Source: Unio delphinus (Eukaryota; Mollusca; Bivalvia; Unionida; Unionidae). Taken from it: DNA of 64,000 nt. The DNA lies in contig JAQISU010000155.1 in assembly GCA_029339505.1 (NCBI GenBank), positions 18,382,501-18,446,500 of the forward strand. The letters run 5' to 3'. The notes under the pieces were generated by a model that worked only from the letters and a program-made list of their open reading frames with translations, did no database searches and was not told where the DNA came from. The position numbers and the translations under genes are program-made. Shown here one piece after another: positions 46,936 through 58,570 of the stretch (position 1 is the first letter of the stretch; the number at the start of each line of letters is the position of its first letter).

Positions 46936-48031
46936 GTTTGGATTTTTTGTATTTGATTTTGTATTTTTAGAGACAAGGATTGATGAATACATTGTGAATG
47001 CTGTATCTATGTATTGTAGTTTTGAGTTAAATGTCACAAGTAGCTTTTTATTGACAAGGCAACAGGAGAAAAGATTCTATAAAGGCTTGTCTGTTTCTTA
47101 GCTTCAACGTCCAGCCAGAGTTTTAAAGCAAGGTAATTAAAAGCACACACTGAAATTTAAGAGAAGTATTTCAAAGCCATTATTAATATATTATAAAATC
47201 AAAAATATCAGTAAACAACCTTTTAAAAATACTTTGGCATTGAACAGTGGCATAAACAAAAACAAAAATCAGTGTCCTTGATACAAAACCAAAATGACAA
47301 CAACCTTTTAGGATACTTTGGTATTTAACAGTTTCACTGTTCATAATAATAAAAAAAATATTTGGCAGTTAATGGCACATAATGATAGCAATCAAATTTA
47401 CTTCTCAACGTCATACCCCAACTTTACTCTTGTAACTTGTTCATGATGAGGCGACTCACCTCCATATGGTTTTCATCAACGACTTTAGATGACTCCTGCA
47501 TGAAGCAAGAAATAATATACATGTACTCTTTGTGAATCATTATTACCCTCCTAAATTTAGAGGCACACACCCCAGGAGGGACACCTTGCATTAGTATCAT
47601 TCGATCAGGCACTCATTTTGCACATCCATTCTAGCAATTGAGGGTATGACTCTTGCCCTCATCCACCTGTAAAGCATAATTAAGTCTGAATTAAGTTTTA
47701 TAATTGCACTCATCCTCATAAGGAATTGAACACATTATAGAACATACATTTTTGCCAGAGACAGTGTCATTTTAGGCAAAACATTTTGTGCTTCCAGACA
47801 GCGCATGGTTGAAACTCACTTCCATACTACACATATAAAATATTGGGTCTTGATTCCAGTTTTGGGTTTAGATTTCAGTTTTGATCTTCACAGTCTCTCT
47901 TCCAAACAGTTTCAATATTTGTATTCCAAATATATTTTGGCACAGAAAATAAGATACTTAAATACAAGTGGAAAAAGTCTCCAACTTGGTATTTCACAAA
48001 AATATTGTACTTTGTTTATGATCAGCTAAAC
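46936..48031. other. Intronic AT-rich DNA
   Basis: Nothing recognised apart from short chance frames. Confidence 0.4.
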
Positions 48032-48800
48032 CAGTGCTTCCCAAACCTTTTCAGGCCACCATGCCCTAGGTTATCCTCAGTACCCCCTACTAGCGTTGTT
48101 CCGATTATCGATTATAATCGATCATCAGTTGGTTGAGCAAACCGATAAGATAATCAATTGTGAAACTCCATAATTGATTGTGTGTAAAGGGAGACAACTT
48201 TTTAGGTGCATGCAAAGCACAAAGGTTAGTAAAACTCCCAGCCACTAAAGTTGACCTGAAATTTATTAATCGCTTCACAACTACAAATAAAAAGTCTTAC
48301 GATTCATTATTAGGAACATATAGTCATTATTACATGTTCAAGTTGTTAAATTGTTGAGTTAATAAAATTTAAACACATTTTGTTGATTTGTTTAAGTTAA
48401 ATTGCAACATCTTTTGTAAACAATTACAAACAAGAAAGTCATTATCCTTCTATACTTTAAAGTTTAAATTATAGACACATCACATAGGAACGAAAGAATT
48501 TCGGGGGATTGTAGCAGTATTTCAGTTACATATGACTGATCACCCATAAAAAGTTGCATTCATTTAACAAAGTTGTAGAATAAAAGTAACACAATGTATT
48601 TTTGTAATATTATTGTCAGGTTAAAGTATACATGTCATTAAAATAGATTACTCCTGTATATTTATAAACATATTTAATTCTTGATCAAAGATATAACTGT
48701 GTAAGAAAATTAAAACCGAAACCGATTATCGATTATGAATTTCTGACCGATTCCCATCACTACCCCCTACCATGCCCAGTAAAAAACATTATTCAGCAAT
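48032..48800. mobile_element. hAT-like element split by a second insertion
   Basis: CAGTGCTTCCCAAACCTTTT at 48033, a start typical of hAT elements, runs to CAGTACCCCCTAC and resumes at 48771 with CATGCCCAGTAAAAAAC. The far end was not located. It serves as host for the element at 48091-48762. Confidence 0.6.
48091..48762. mobile_element. hAT-like element nested in another hAT
   Basis: A 672-bp insertion flanked by CCCCCTAC on both sides (48083-48090, 48763-48770). It starts TAGCGTTGTTCCGATTATCG and ends (inverse) TAGTGATGGGAATCGGTC. Both ends carry ATCGATTAT palindromic blocks. No transposase frame. The 8-bp duplication and TAG ends fit hAT. Confidence 0.88.
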
Positions 48801-49488
48801 AGCTAAACTAATGCTTAGATTCAGAGGTCTGAAAACAAGAATTCGTTTGCTAAACAGTTGACCCTGCCAATGAACCTTTTATTGAAAAAATCCTAATTTA
48901 ATTTTACCAACATAACCTAGAACTGATTTTTGTTCAACACTGCTTATTGTTGTCTCTTTAGTACATCTTACAAGAAATACCTACCTTTCAGCATCAGTTT
49001 AATATAGTGTTTTGAACCATTTTCAGCAAATTTCAATTGGAACTTTAGTTGTGATTTCTTTTAAACATAATTTTAAGATCACCTTTCGTTGTAGTTGTAG
49101 CAATGTTATGTTACTTTTGCCAGATTTTAACTATTTAACTAAAAATATTTCAGTGTACATTTAATAGCTGCAATATTGGTCTATGTCTCAATTTGTGAAA
49201 ATTCATTCATTTGTCCCTTACATAAACAATATACCATAGCTAAATTAAATTATGTCTTCTTTTACTATTATCAGAGTCATTTTAACTCTTTGTGCCTCGT
49301 CAGAAGAAGTGTATAAACCTGGCAACTGAATAACAAAAATTTTAAGCTATCAATAAACATAGGGAACCATTATGGGTAAGAAGATGGAATTATTACTTTG
49401 TGTAGATATTGTAAATTTTGAAAAACCATAAGTCATTGATATCCAAATTTTTGCTTTTACTTCAACAGAATAAAACTTATAGAAGACA

Positions 49489-49735
49489 GTAGGGGCTCCG
49501 AGTGGCCTAGTGGTCTAAAGTGCTGTCCGTTACGGACCACTGCCATCTCACCTCTGTCTGCATGTGTTTGAGTCTAAGATTCGGCTAATGTATTTATGTG
49601 AGAAAGCTTGCCAGTAGCTTCTCGTGGGTCTGTGGTTCTTTCCGGGGTTTGTCCGGGTTCTTCCTCCACCATTAATACTGGCCGCCATGTATAGCCTATA
49701 TTGTGCTGAAAAATGGCGATAAACTATAAAAAACA
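49489..49735 (+). mobile_element. SINE-B, full-length
   Basis: Head GGGGCTCCGAGTGGCCTAGT, eroded B-box GTGTTTGAGTCTA, body CCAGTAGCTTCTCGTGGGTC, TACTGGCCGCCATGTATAGC and tail AATGGCGATAAACTATAAAA. Lies in the NTPase intron in sense orientation. Confidence 0.88.
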
Positions 49736-50055
49736 AACAAAACATAGAAGACAGTATGCCATACTGTATATAATGCCACAGCATTCTTCAAGATTGCATC
49801 ATGTATACTTTTGAATGTTCTTCAAATATGCTATTTCTTCATTTATAATTAAGGCTACAATAATGCCACCACACTTGTCGTGAAATCCCTGTATTAATGG
49901 GTGAGAAAAATATTCGTTTCTCAAAAGGAGCAAGTCTATTCAACAATACTTTTCCATATACTTTGAAAAAAATGGGAATGATTGTAATCTTGGTAATTAT
50001 TCACGTCACAAATTTTCTCCACCCCACCCCCCTTTAGAATTGGGAAAAACAATCA

Positions 50056-50101
<46 letters not shown>
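50056..50101. repeat. (ATC)n tail repeat
   Basis: About 15 ATC units. The poly-Asp frame through it is an artefact. Confidence 0.95.
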
Positions 50102-50102
<1 letters not shown>

Positions 50103-51090
50103 GTCTCTTGAACTAGTGTGGTCATTGAGGCAAAGTGCTGCTGAACATCTAACCAGATCCCACCACTTTTCTCAATCATGTGCCAATGCCTGTCTCTGCA
50201 AAACATTTCCTGGTCCATTCTGTGATATTATCAGTCCACTTTTTTCTCTGTCTACCTCTCCTTCTGCCACCCTGGATGCTGCCCTGTAGTACTGTTGGCT
50301 CTCAATGACATGGCCATACCATTTCAGCTGTCTCTTTTTGACAGTGGTGAGGAGGTCTTCATAATGGCCTTCTTGTGCCTGATGGTGTTACACACTTCTT
50401 CATTTGTAATGTGGTTCATGTAAAGAGATGCCAATAATGATTCTTGTAACATCTCATTTCAAGTGCCTGGATTCTTCGTTGTGATTCTGCTATCAAAGTC
50501 CAGGCCTCACATGAATACAAAAAGATTGAGATGACTATTGCTCTCAATAGTCTGATTTTAGTTTTCAGGCAGATGTCTCTCCAGATAGATCTTAGCTTTG
50601 ACAAAACTGCCTTTATTTGTGCTGCTCATGACAACATTTCTGCTCTTGATCCATCCTTGGTGATTGTGGAACCAAGATATTTGAACTGGCCCACTGTTTC
50701 CAGTTCTTGTCCTCTGACGTTAATCTTGGCTGAGATTTGTTTGCCACAATTTGGCATCAACTTTATCTTCTTTGTGCTTATCTCTAAGTCAAATCTGGAA
50801 GATGTTTCATCCAGGTTCTTCACTAAGGTGGCAAGCTCATTTTCACTGCCTGCCAGCCCATCAATGTCATCTACAAAACGCAGGTTGGTGATGTTAGGCC
50901 CTCCAATTCTGACTGTCCCACAGTGGTTTTCCAGGGCTAATTTGCTCATGATGCTCTCTAAGTTAGATGTTGAAAAGCATGAATAACATGAGACAGCCTT
51001 GACGTACTCCAACTGTTTTCTTGAACCAGTTCCCCCATGGAACCTTGAGCAGTCACTGGTAGCCTTGGCGTACTGTTGTGGATGCTAATG
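50056..51090 (-). pseudogene. RTE-like LINE, 3' third, minus strand
   Basis: The minus strand reads NLRFVDDIDGLAGSENELAT, an F-V-D-D reverse transcriptase catalytic box in place of the usual F/Y-A-D-D. It continues FDLEISTKKIKLM, GQELETVGQFKYLGSTITKD, SIWRDICLKTKIRLLRAIVI, FLYSCEAWTLIAESQRRIQA and LEMRCY, then frame-broken remnants including KRQLKWYGHVI and RQREKSGLIISQNGP. The 3' end is a (GAT)n tail, plus-strand (ATC)n at 50056-50101, as in RTE-group elements that end in simple repeats. It is 5' truncated near 51090, where the upstream palm (KKTVGVRQGCL-like) is frame-broken. Confidence 0.9.
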
Positions 51091-51959
51091 TTTTATCCAT
51101 AAAGTTTTTTTTCTACTTATCTCTCTATGCACCTCAGCCAAATTAGGAAATTGCATAAAGATTTTTAATTATAGAGGGAACGTTTTCATAGCAAAATTTA
51201 AGTCAATTCCAGCAATTTGGAACTATAAACAAGTAGGTAATCAAACAATTTAGAAATAAACTGAATAATGTAAAAAGATTGAGGGAAAACAAAACATGAA
51301 TAACACACGTATATGCTGATTTCAAGTGCAATAATTTTAAGCTTTTGCTGTTTCCAGTGTTTTGAATTGGACAGATCAGCAGTGTCTTTCGATACAGAAT
51401 ATTAATTTCACCAAACATCGTAAGGGTCATTTTCTTGGATACACTCTTCTACATTCTCTTATCCACAGTAGATCCTTTGTGTTTGTGAAAAGTGCGGTTG
51501 TTCTGGAGGTAGCAATGCTCATGTTGTTTGATGCTATATTCTCTGCTGAGGATCATTTCCAGATCATTAACATGAACTTTATAAATAGGTATCCACTGTC
51601 ATTTGAACGCTTTGTTAGTATTCAGATTGTGAAGTGTCGTTTAGTAGGGGTGGGGTTCTTCCTATAGACTTTACAGAATTATGAGGAAGTTCCCCTGGTC
51701 CGCTTTCAGAATGTTTACTTCTGGACAATATATTATATATGGCTACGAGCCCCCAGTCAGCAATGCCGACAGTTAAATTAAAAGAAATACAAAGATGAAA
51801 TTTAAACAACAATTTAATAAATGAAAATTTTAAAGATATTAAGCAATCAATGTCACTCTTGACCCAATGATCCCTAGATCATCATTTGATTTCAGTGTGA
51901 GGAATATTTTCCCTTCTTGAGTGTTACTCATCTAAATAAGTCTCCTTTCGTCTTTCTCT
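51091..51959. other. Intronic non-coding stretch
   Basis: No feature recognised. Open frames up to 101 codons have no motif. Confidence 0.4.
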
Positions 51960-51965
51960 CCTTCC

Positions 51966-52187
51966 GATTCCTCTACTTCCGTTTCCTCTTCTATCTCTAC
52001 TTCCATTTCCTCTTCTATCTCTACTTCCGTTTCCTCTTCTACGGTATCTCTTGAGGTCACCCGAAATTCACTCAGTATCTCTCAAATTCACTCGGAATTC
52101 TTTCCACGTCATCCGGAATTCCTCCGGAATTCTCTCAACGTCACCCGAAATTCTCTCAATGTCACCCGAAAGCTTCCTGTTGAAAGG
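51966..52187 (-). repeat. 24-bp acidic minisatellite plus diverged CACCCGAAATTCTCTCAA repeats
   Basis: Three 24-bp units (TCTACTTCC, G or A, TTTCCTCTTCTA) at about 51966-52042 read EIEEETEV-type octads on the minus strand. Beside them CACCCGAAATTCTCTCAA-type units repeat. The minus strand reads RKLSGDIERISGDVERIPEE, then FRMTWKEFRVNL, before a stop, after a good acceptor, CTTTCAACAG, at about 52178. The acidic and the KLSGDIER segments are in different frames. Possibly part of a small minus-strand transcript; unproven. Confidence 0.4.
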
Positions 52188-52273
52188 TATAATGCATTAG
52201 CATATGGTGATGAATATTACCTCACACTAAGTCACTGAATTGAACCATCAGTTTAAGGCGGGACATTTTTGGT

Positions 52274-52334
52274 CACGCATGCGCACACATCGAAATTCCC
52301 ATACGCTTCCGCCGCTTACAAAATGGCGCCATGA
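52274..52334. promoter_or_regulatory. Promoter-like island with NRF1- and YY1-type motifs
   Basis: CACGCATGCGCAC at 52274-52286 matches the NRF1 palindrome, and AAAATGGCGCCATGA at 52320-52334 resembles a YY1 site. Both are common just around TATA-less start sites. Neither the plus-strand frame beginning at 52331 nor the minus-strand acidic segment is clearly coding, so the transcript is unknown. Could be a chance GC pocket. Confidence 0.35.
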
Positions 52335-52555
52335 CACAATCTCACAAAGAATTCAACATCTACCTACTGAGCCCTATCAGTATATACATACAAATATTTC
52401 AAATATCATTGTATTATAATATTACTACTATTAGTAATATGACTATCTATATATTTATATATATGTCCTACACAAGCGTACCGACTCCACAATATTCACA
52501 TTCAAATTGCAATAACGGAAATCAGTTAACTCAATGGCAAAATATCATTATGTAA

Positions 52556-54150
52556 ACAAAGTGCTAGTCTACTATAATATACCTACACAAAGAATTATAA
52601 TATTAATTCTTATAGCGGCTAGCAACAATACAATTCTTCACGAAATAATATGCACACCTATTACTAACAAAAGAGCAACATTTTACCTCACAAAATAAGG
52701 GGTAATATAATATCATGAAGAAGATGCAACGAATTTACCTCATAATCAATTGCAAGCAAAGGTACTAACGAACATCACGAAAGATACAAAATATTAATAT
52801 CATAATTAACTATTCATACTACAATACAAGTAAAATGAATATACATACGAGAATCCTTCCATTCCGCAGACGTGTCAAGCAGAAATCAAACAAAAATCAC
52901 ACTGACCTTTGAAGCTATCTTAAGATTTAAGCTATCTTAAGATTTCCTTGATTTCCAAAATCTGAGTCTGCCACCAATTTTCGTCTGGCCGTACGGAGTT
53001 CTACCTCTCTTAACACAGTTACTTCTTGTAGCGAACTGACTAATTCCTACTAAACATTGGGTTTTATCTAAAATTTTCGAATAAAGTCCCACCCACATCG
53101 CATTTCGATTGGATGGTGATCGACTCTGGTCAGTCGTTCGACTGTCAATCATACGAATGTCTGTCTGTGTGCCTATCAATTGTTACAGTCTTCTTATTTA
53201 GCGCTGTCCTGTCCTTTGATGTGGTTACGTCACCCATCCATGATGGACACAGTCTCCTCTCCCCTCGAGAGCTAACGAAGACCATCTTACGTAAGGGGAT
53301 TAGCTAACTTTTAGAACAATTGGAAACATCACAGCTGGGTCAGGCAGACCTACAATTTATACATGTACAAGGCCAGTCAGAATCACAAGTTATAATAACT
53401 TATACCTACATACAAGGGGTTGGGGTAAAATCGTCACACAGATGTTTGATAATTTGACTTCCTGATGCCCTGTATTGAATATCATGGATCTATGCACTTT
53501 TAATTTCAATTGGTTTCTCATATAATGTGTTTCAGTTTTCATTATTACTACCACTATTTTCTGTACGTCTGCTTCTAACTCCTTTCCTTGAACATGCCAG
53601 ATTTGAGTTGTTTTATTTTCTCATATTTCTTATCATCTAATCGCATTCCTCTTATTTATTCTTTAATATTTATGCAGTTGGCATAAAAAAAATTTAAAAT
53701 ATTTTTAGATTATTAAACTTTTTATATTGCAGGATTGGAATAAATGATTTTAGTTCATCTTGACTGTTACCACCAAATTTATCTGGGGAAGGGTGTGTGT
53801 GTGTTTGTGTATATATATATATACACACACACACACACATGAACTGTTGTTGATGGTAGATTACCATCTATTACCGATTCCCATATTAGCCAGCCTCTTG
53901 AAAGTGTAAGCTTTCAAAACAGTAGTTCTAGGCAATATAGCAGTACCTAGTGAACATGCGAGTCATTTTACTGCTCCCTCTCCCGTCTCACATGAGAGTA
54001 CTCAGTTGACTCTCCCAGAGATAACAGTCGAAAGGTCAGTTCAAAGCCCAGCCATGATAGAGGGAGACTTAAAGACTAGTTCAGAATGGTTAATGTTGTA
54101 CTTTTTACTCAGCCAGCACAAATGTAATAAATGTCAGGAGACATTTTCAC
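52556..54150. other. Intronic non-coding stretch
   Basis: Holds a 19-bp local duplication (AAGCTATCTTAAGATTT, about 52911-52945) and a short TG/TA/CA palindromic patch at 53795-53840. TTACGTCA (CRE-like) lies at 53226 and an inverted CCAAT box at 53107. No gene is supported. Confidence 0.4.
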
Positions 54151-54472
54151 GTAGGGAGACTGCTCCAGTGGCCTAATGGTTAAAGCATCCACCACAGATG
54201 CGGGACATCATGGGTTCAATCCCTGGCTGAGTCGTACCAAAGACTTACAAAAATGGTACTAACAGCTGCCTCGCTTGGCGCTTAGCATTAAGAGGTTAGT
54301 GTTAAGACTGGTCGACCATGTGTCAGGATAATGTGACTGGGTGGGATATCAGGCTACATGTCTGCGGCATGATGCCCCAGTGCTAGACATCACAATAAAC
54401 TGCCTCACTGCAGACATCGTAGCAATAAGACTGAAAAGTTGTTAAAGCTACGTTAAAAATCCTAATCAAAGA
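54151..54472 (+). mobile_element. SINE-A, full-length
   Basis: Head GACTGCTCCAGTGGCCTAAT, B-box ATGGGTTCAATCCC, body CTCGCTTGGCGCTTAGCATT and CGGCATGATGCCCCAGTG, tail CGTTAAAAATCCTAATCAAA. Confidence 0.92.
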
Positions 54473-55205
54473 AACAAATTGTTGCTTGTCTGGTCTGTCA
54501 TGTATTCACTATCCCTGTCCATTTCTGTTCCTGTTTCTGTCTCAGTTGCTTCCATTTGTTTTATAGTGTCCGATGCACTATCATAGTCTGTCTGTCTCCA
54601 TGTCGTTGCTACTACTGTCGTTTTCATTTGTGTTAATCTGTTTGTCTGAATTCTTTTGTTGTCTTCCATTCTCTTTTTTTTTTACCGGTTTGACTGCATC
54701 TCAAGCATCTCCTGCCATTTTCACATCCCCTATACCAACAGTTTAAATCCCATTACATAAAGAAAGTAGGCAATTTTTTTTCTCCCTCTTCCATTGTCAT
54801 AATCAGGATTCTACTGCCTGATTTTATTGTTGCCATCTTATGTGTAGTAGCTTTGGCTTTCAGTTTGGTTTCCACCTTATTGATCAATTCATTTGTGGCC
54901 ACCACGAGAGGGAGACCCGAGACATACACTTTTATTTGTTTTGGCTCCATTTCTCGTGTAAAATGGGGGGGGGGGTGTCTAACCACTGCCACCTCTCCTT
55001 TGACCTCTAAGGTGTCCACATATACTAAGGGCATTTGGCTTACTGGGGTACAGTATCTCCCCTTGTCGATGTACTTTTGTGGAATTCCCAATGTCCAAAA
55101 TTTGCCATCCCGGGGGATGCCATGCCATTAAAATGTTTTCTATTCTGGTATCAAAGTATGTATTTAGTTTTGCACCTCTGCACACAGCGGTATGTACGTT
55201 CTTCT
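54473..55205 (-). pseudogene. LINE ORF1 fragment 1 (RRM/zinc-knuckle type), minus strand
   Basis: The minus strand reads ENILMAWHPPGWQILDIGNS, then VDTLEVKGEVAVVRHPPPHF, EMEPKQIKVYVSGLPLVVAT, NELINKVETKL and IKSGSRILIMTMEEGEKKLP. After a break it gives CWYRGCENGRRCLRCSQTG, a partial CCHC knuckle. This resembles the ORF1 nucleic-acid-binding protein of LINEs. Stops and frameshifts interrupt it. Related fragments follow at 56173 and 57470, all antisense to the NTPase gene. Confidence 0.6.
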
Positions 55206-55207
55206 CA

Positions 55208-55510
55208 GTCTGCCGCGGCAGAGGGAGGTCGTGGGTTCGTTCCCCGGCCAAGTCATACCAAAGACTTTAAAAAATGGTACTAACAGCTGCCTCGCTTGAT
55301 GCTCAGCATTAAGAGGTTAGTGTTAGAACTGGTCGACCTGGTGTCAGGATAATATGACCAGGTGGGACATCATGCCACATGTCTGTGGCATGATGCCACA
55401 GTGCTAGACATCACTATAAACTGCCTCACTGCAGACACCGTAGAGATATGACTGAATTTTTTTTAAAGCTACGTTAAAAATCCTAATCAAACAAACAAAC
55501 AAACAAACGT
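55208..55510 (+). mobile_element. SINE-A, 5' end altered
   Basis: Begins inside the tRNA-like head (GCAGAGGGAGGTCGTGGGTT, B-box GTGGGTTCGTTCCCC). The A-box part is missing, replaced by LINE ORF1 sequence. Body GTGTCAGGATAATATGACCA, tail TCCTAATCAAACAAACAAAC (five AAAC units). Confidence 0.88.
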
Positions 55511-55904
55511 TCGTCTCGTATTATTGATCAATGGTACTGCTGAATTTTACTCAGCCAGTCTCACACCAACATTAAATCTAGAGTATTGTTCTGACAGGTC
55601 TCACTCCACTATTAATTTCCCGATATCTTTGGATTCAGTTTCTTAACAGAAAAAGAGGTTCAGCCCCATCTTTAAAAGCAAATGCAAGCTTATATCCCAA
55701 ATCTTACTCAAAATAAAATATGACCTTTCACGGGAAAAAGTCACAAAAGAAGCAAAATTTGAATTTATAAAAACACAGTCTAAACACTGTAAGGCTCCTT
55801 CCCAAGAAGGAAATGCACAAAATATCAAAGCAAAAAGCTAAAAATATATATTTTATTTCTATTTATCATGTTTTGTTTGTTTGTTTTTTATGTTTTTTTT
55901 TTAA

Positions 55905-55909
55905 ATATA

Positions 55910-55974
<65 letters not shown>

Positions 55975-55988
55975 TTGGGGGGGGGGGT
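55905..55988. repeat. (AT)n followed by poly-T and poly-G
   Basis: About 29 AT units, then T9 and G11. Confidence 0.92.
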
Positions 55989-56071
55989 GTTTTTATATAC
56001 ATGTATATTCGTCTTCATAGAAATAGTCTTGTGCCATCCTGAGTTCTTCTTTCTCTTCATCTTGTTTCCTT

Positions 56072-56076
<5 letters not shown>

Positions 56077-56139
<63 letters not shown>
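56077..56139. repeat. (CT)n microsatellite
   Basis: About 30 CT units. Confidence 0.95.
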
Positions 56140-56142
<3 letters not shown>

Positions 56143-56172
56143 CTGATGTTTCTGTTCTCATTAATCCTCTAG

Positions 56173-56800
56173 TTGGTATGTTTGTTGTTTGTTTTACTAC
56201 AGATGTCTCTGTTGTTCTATTTGTTGTATTGCCCTCTTATTTTTGATGGTGTTGTTTCTTTGTGTTGGGATTGGGTGTTAGCTCCCTTTAAGAGTTCAGT
56301 TGGCTGTTGTTCTTGTGGCTGTTCTTCTGGGTTTTGTTGTTGTTGTTTCTATTGCATTTACCCTGGTACTCTTTGCAGTGTATGTCCTGTTTCGCCACAT
56401 CTGATGTATTTTATAGTATAAATGCAACCCTTATACTGTATCTTTGCCAAAAAACTATTTATGAAGTAGGATCTCTTTATGTCTTTTAGTTTGGACTTCT
56501 CTATTTCAATTACTCATATCCCATCCAGGATTGTTGTTGAAGGGATAGTTGACAGTCTTGCCTTAATATATTAAATTTCATTTCAAAATGCTCAACTACG
56601 GCGTCTAAAGGGATTTTCCATCGGGATGTCAGATATTTGTAATTTTATTAATTTACCTCAGCAATCTAGTCAGGGTTCTTTAACTGTATTAGTACCCTTT
56701 GCTATCTGTATCGCTCCATATGGGATAATTGGTTGTTTTCCCTTTGGTCTAACTATGTACCCCTTGTATCCCTGACTGGGTTAATTGAGTACAGCTTCTT
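56173..56800 (-). pseudogene. LINE ORF1 fragment 2, minus strand
   Basis: The minus strand reads RPKGKQPIIPYGAIQIAKGT, LQISDIPMENPF, IEIEKSKLKDIKRSYFINSF, YKGCIYTIKYIRCGETGHTL (zinc-knuckle remnant), then a Gln/Asn-rich tail NPEEQPQEQQPTELL. The same order of blocks occurs in fragment 3. Many stops. Confidence 0.65.
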
Positions 56801-57469
56801 AGTGAATTCCGGGTTCAATGTTTCAATGCCACCAATACTTCTGCTGGTCCAGGAAATTCTTCTCTTGGTATCTTGAGTCAATTTCTAGTTTCTTGTGCTC
56901 CTTTATACTCGCAGTCTGCAAATAACTATCATCCTCCATCTCAATTTGTTGTAGCTTGAAACTTTTTTTCAAGGTTTTGCACTTCTTTCATTCATACATG
57001 TCGACCGGCTGCCATTTCCTTGGTTTTTTTTAGCGAACACAGTTCACTCAATTGCAATTTTTTTTAGAATTTTTTGTTTAAGGGGGGGGGGGTTCCTGTT
57101 TGATCTTTACAGACCAGGTAGGGTGGCCCTCCTGCTTTATTTATGATGTTTGCTATTTTGTGTATACATGTATTACTATTATGTTAGTTTATATTTTAAT
57201 TATTAATTTAATATTTGTCTCATATTTTGAAAAATAATTTTTTTTAAATTTCACTCTTTTGGAATGATATTATATTTGTTCAAAAGATTTTTGAAGTTTT
57301 TTTTATTCGATACAATCATCGTCTTCTAGAGCATAGTTGTGTTTTGTCATAATTTCTTCATCTCTTTTTTCATCCTTCTTTTTTATCTCCTGTTTGGGTC
57401 TCTTTATCTCCTTTCCTCCATTGTTTCTTGGGTTTGTACTTGTGTATGTTCATGTCATCTGATTGCTGC

Positions 57470-58570
57470 TATTGTTGTTCTTGTACCCTGTCTTGTGTTA
57501 AGCTATGTTGCTGTAGCATTTTTCTCCATCCGTCCATTCCCATGTACTCTAATTGTATTTCTTCCATATATTTCCATATTATTTGTGGGATAATCTGATT
57601 TTCCTGTCTTTGGTGTTCATTTTTGTTTTGTACTTTTATGTGTTCATTGTCTTGTGACTGTTGCTTTTGTTGCTCTTGTAACCTTTGTAGCCTTTCTTGT
57701 AATAAGTTGTTGTTTCTGTAAAAAAAAAAATCCATATCTGTCCATTCCCATTTTCACTAAATGCGTTTCTTCCATATCTTTCCCTGTTATTTGTGGGATT
57801 GTCTGATCTTCCTGTCTTCTAGTTCTTTGGTCTTCATTTTTGTTTTGTACTTTTATGTGTTCATTTTCTTGTGACTGTTGCTTTTGTTGCTCTTGTAACC
57901 TCTCTTGTGTTAACTTTCATTGTTGTAGTGTTTTTCTCCATCCGTCACTTGATTCTTTCGCTATTGTTGCTGTTGACATGATGGTTTCCATTTGTGGAAT
58001 AATAATTTGTCTGTTCTTTCTGTTTTCTTTTTTGTTGTTGTTCTTTCTCTTCTTCTCTTTGCACCCTTGGTATTCCTTGTGTCTCCGGATTTGTCGAGCA
58101 TTTTGATGGTGTCTGTCCTGTGTTCCCACATCTACTGCATTTGCGATTGAATATGCACCCTTTGTACCATGTATGTGCTAGGAATCCAAACATATAAAAG
58201 GCCTTCTTTATCTCTTTCAGTTTTGTCTTCTCTATATCTATAATCCATATCCCGTCGTAGTCTTGCTGTATTGAGAATCGTTGCTACTCAATACGATACT
58301 ACTTTTATTCAGACTTTTAAAAAAAATAATTGAAAACTATGGCCTTTATAGGAATTTTAATCGGGATGTCTGAAATGTGTACCTCCCCAGTTTCTTTTTT
58401 TTCTTCTTCTGAGTATTGATGTAGGTTCTCTTTCAGTTATTCTGTGCTCACCAATAGTCATTTCTCAGTATGGTAATATTGGTGGTGTTCCTTTAGGTCT
58501 TATAGTATATCCCTTAAAGCCGTTTGGGTTTATTGAGTAGAGTTTTTATGTAGTCTTCATTTATCATTTT
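57470..58570 (-). pseudogene. LINE ORF1 fragment 3 with Gln-rich tandem tail, minus strand
   Basis: The minus strand reads NPNGFKGYTIRPKGTPPILP, VHISDIPIKIPIKAIVFN, DGIWIIDIEKTKLKEIKKAF, MFGFLAHTWYKGCIFNRKC and SRCGNTGQTPSKC (CCHC-type knuckle). A Gln/Lys-rich tail follows in which a block of about 200 bp (LQEQQKQQSQDNEHIKVQNK, then DGWRKMLQQ) is repeated two to three times (about 57475, 57672, 57888). Frames are broken repeatedly. Antisense to the NTPase gene. Confidence 0.7.

Noticed and set aside
50006..50218. Frame with a run of aspartates
   Set aside because: Translation of the ATC tail of the RTE-like LINE.
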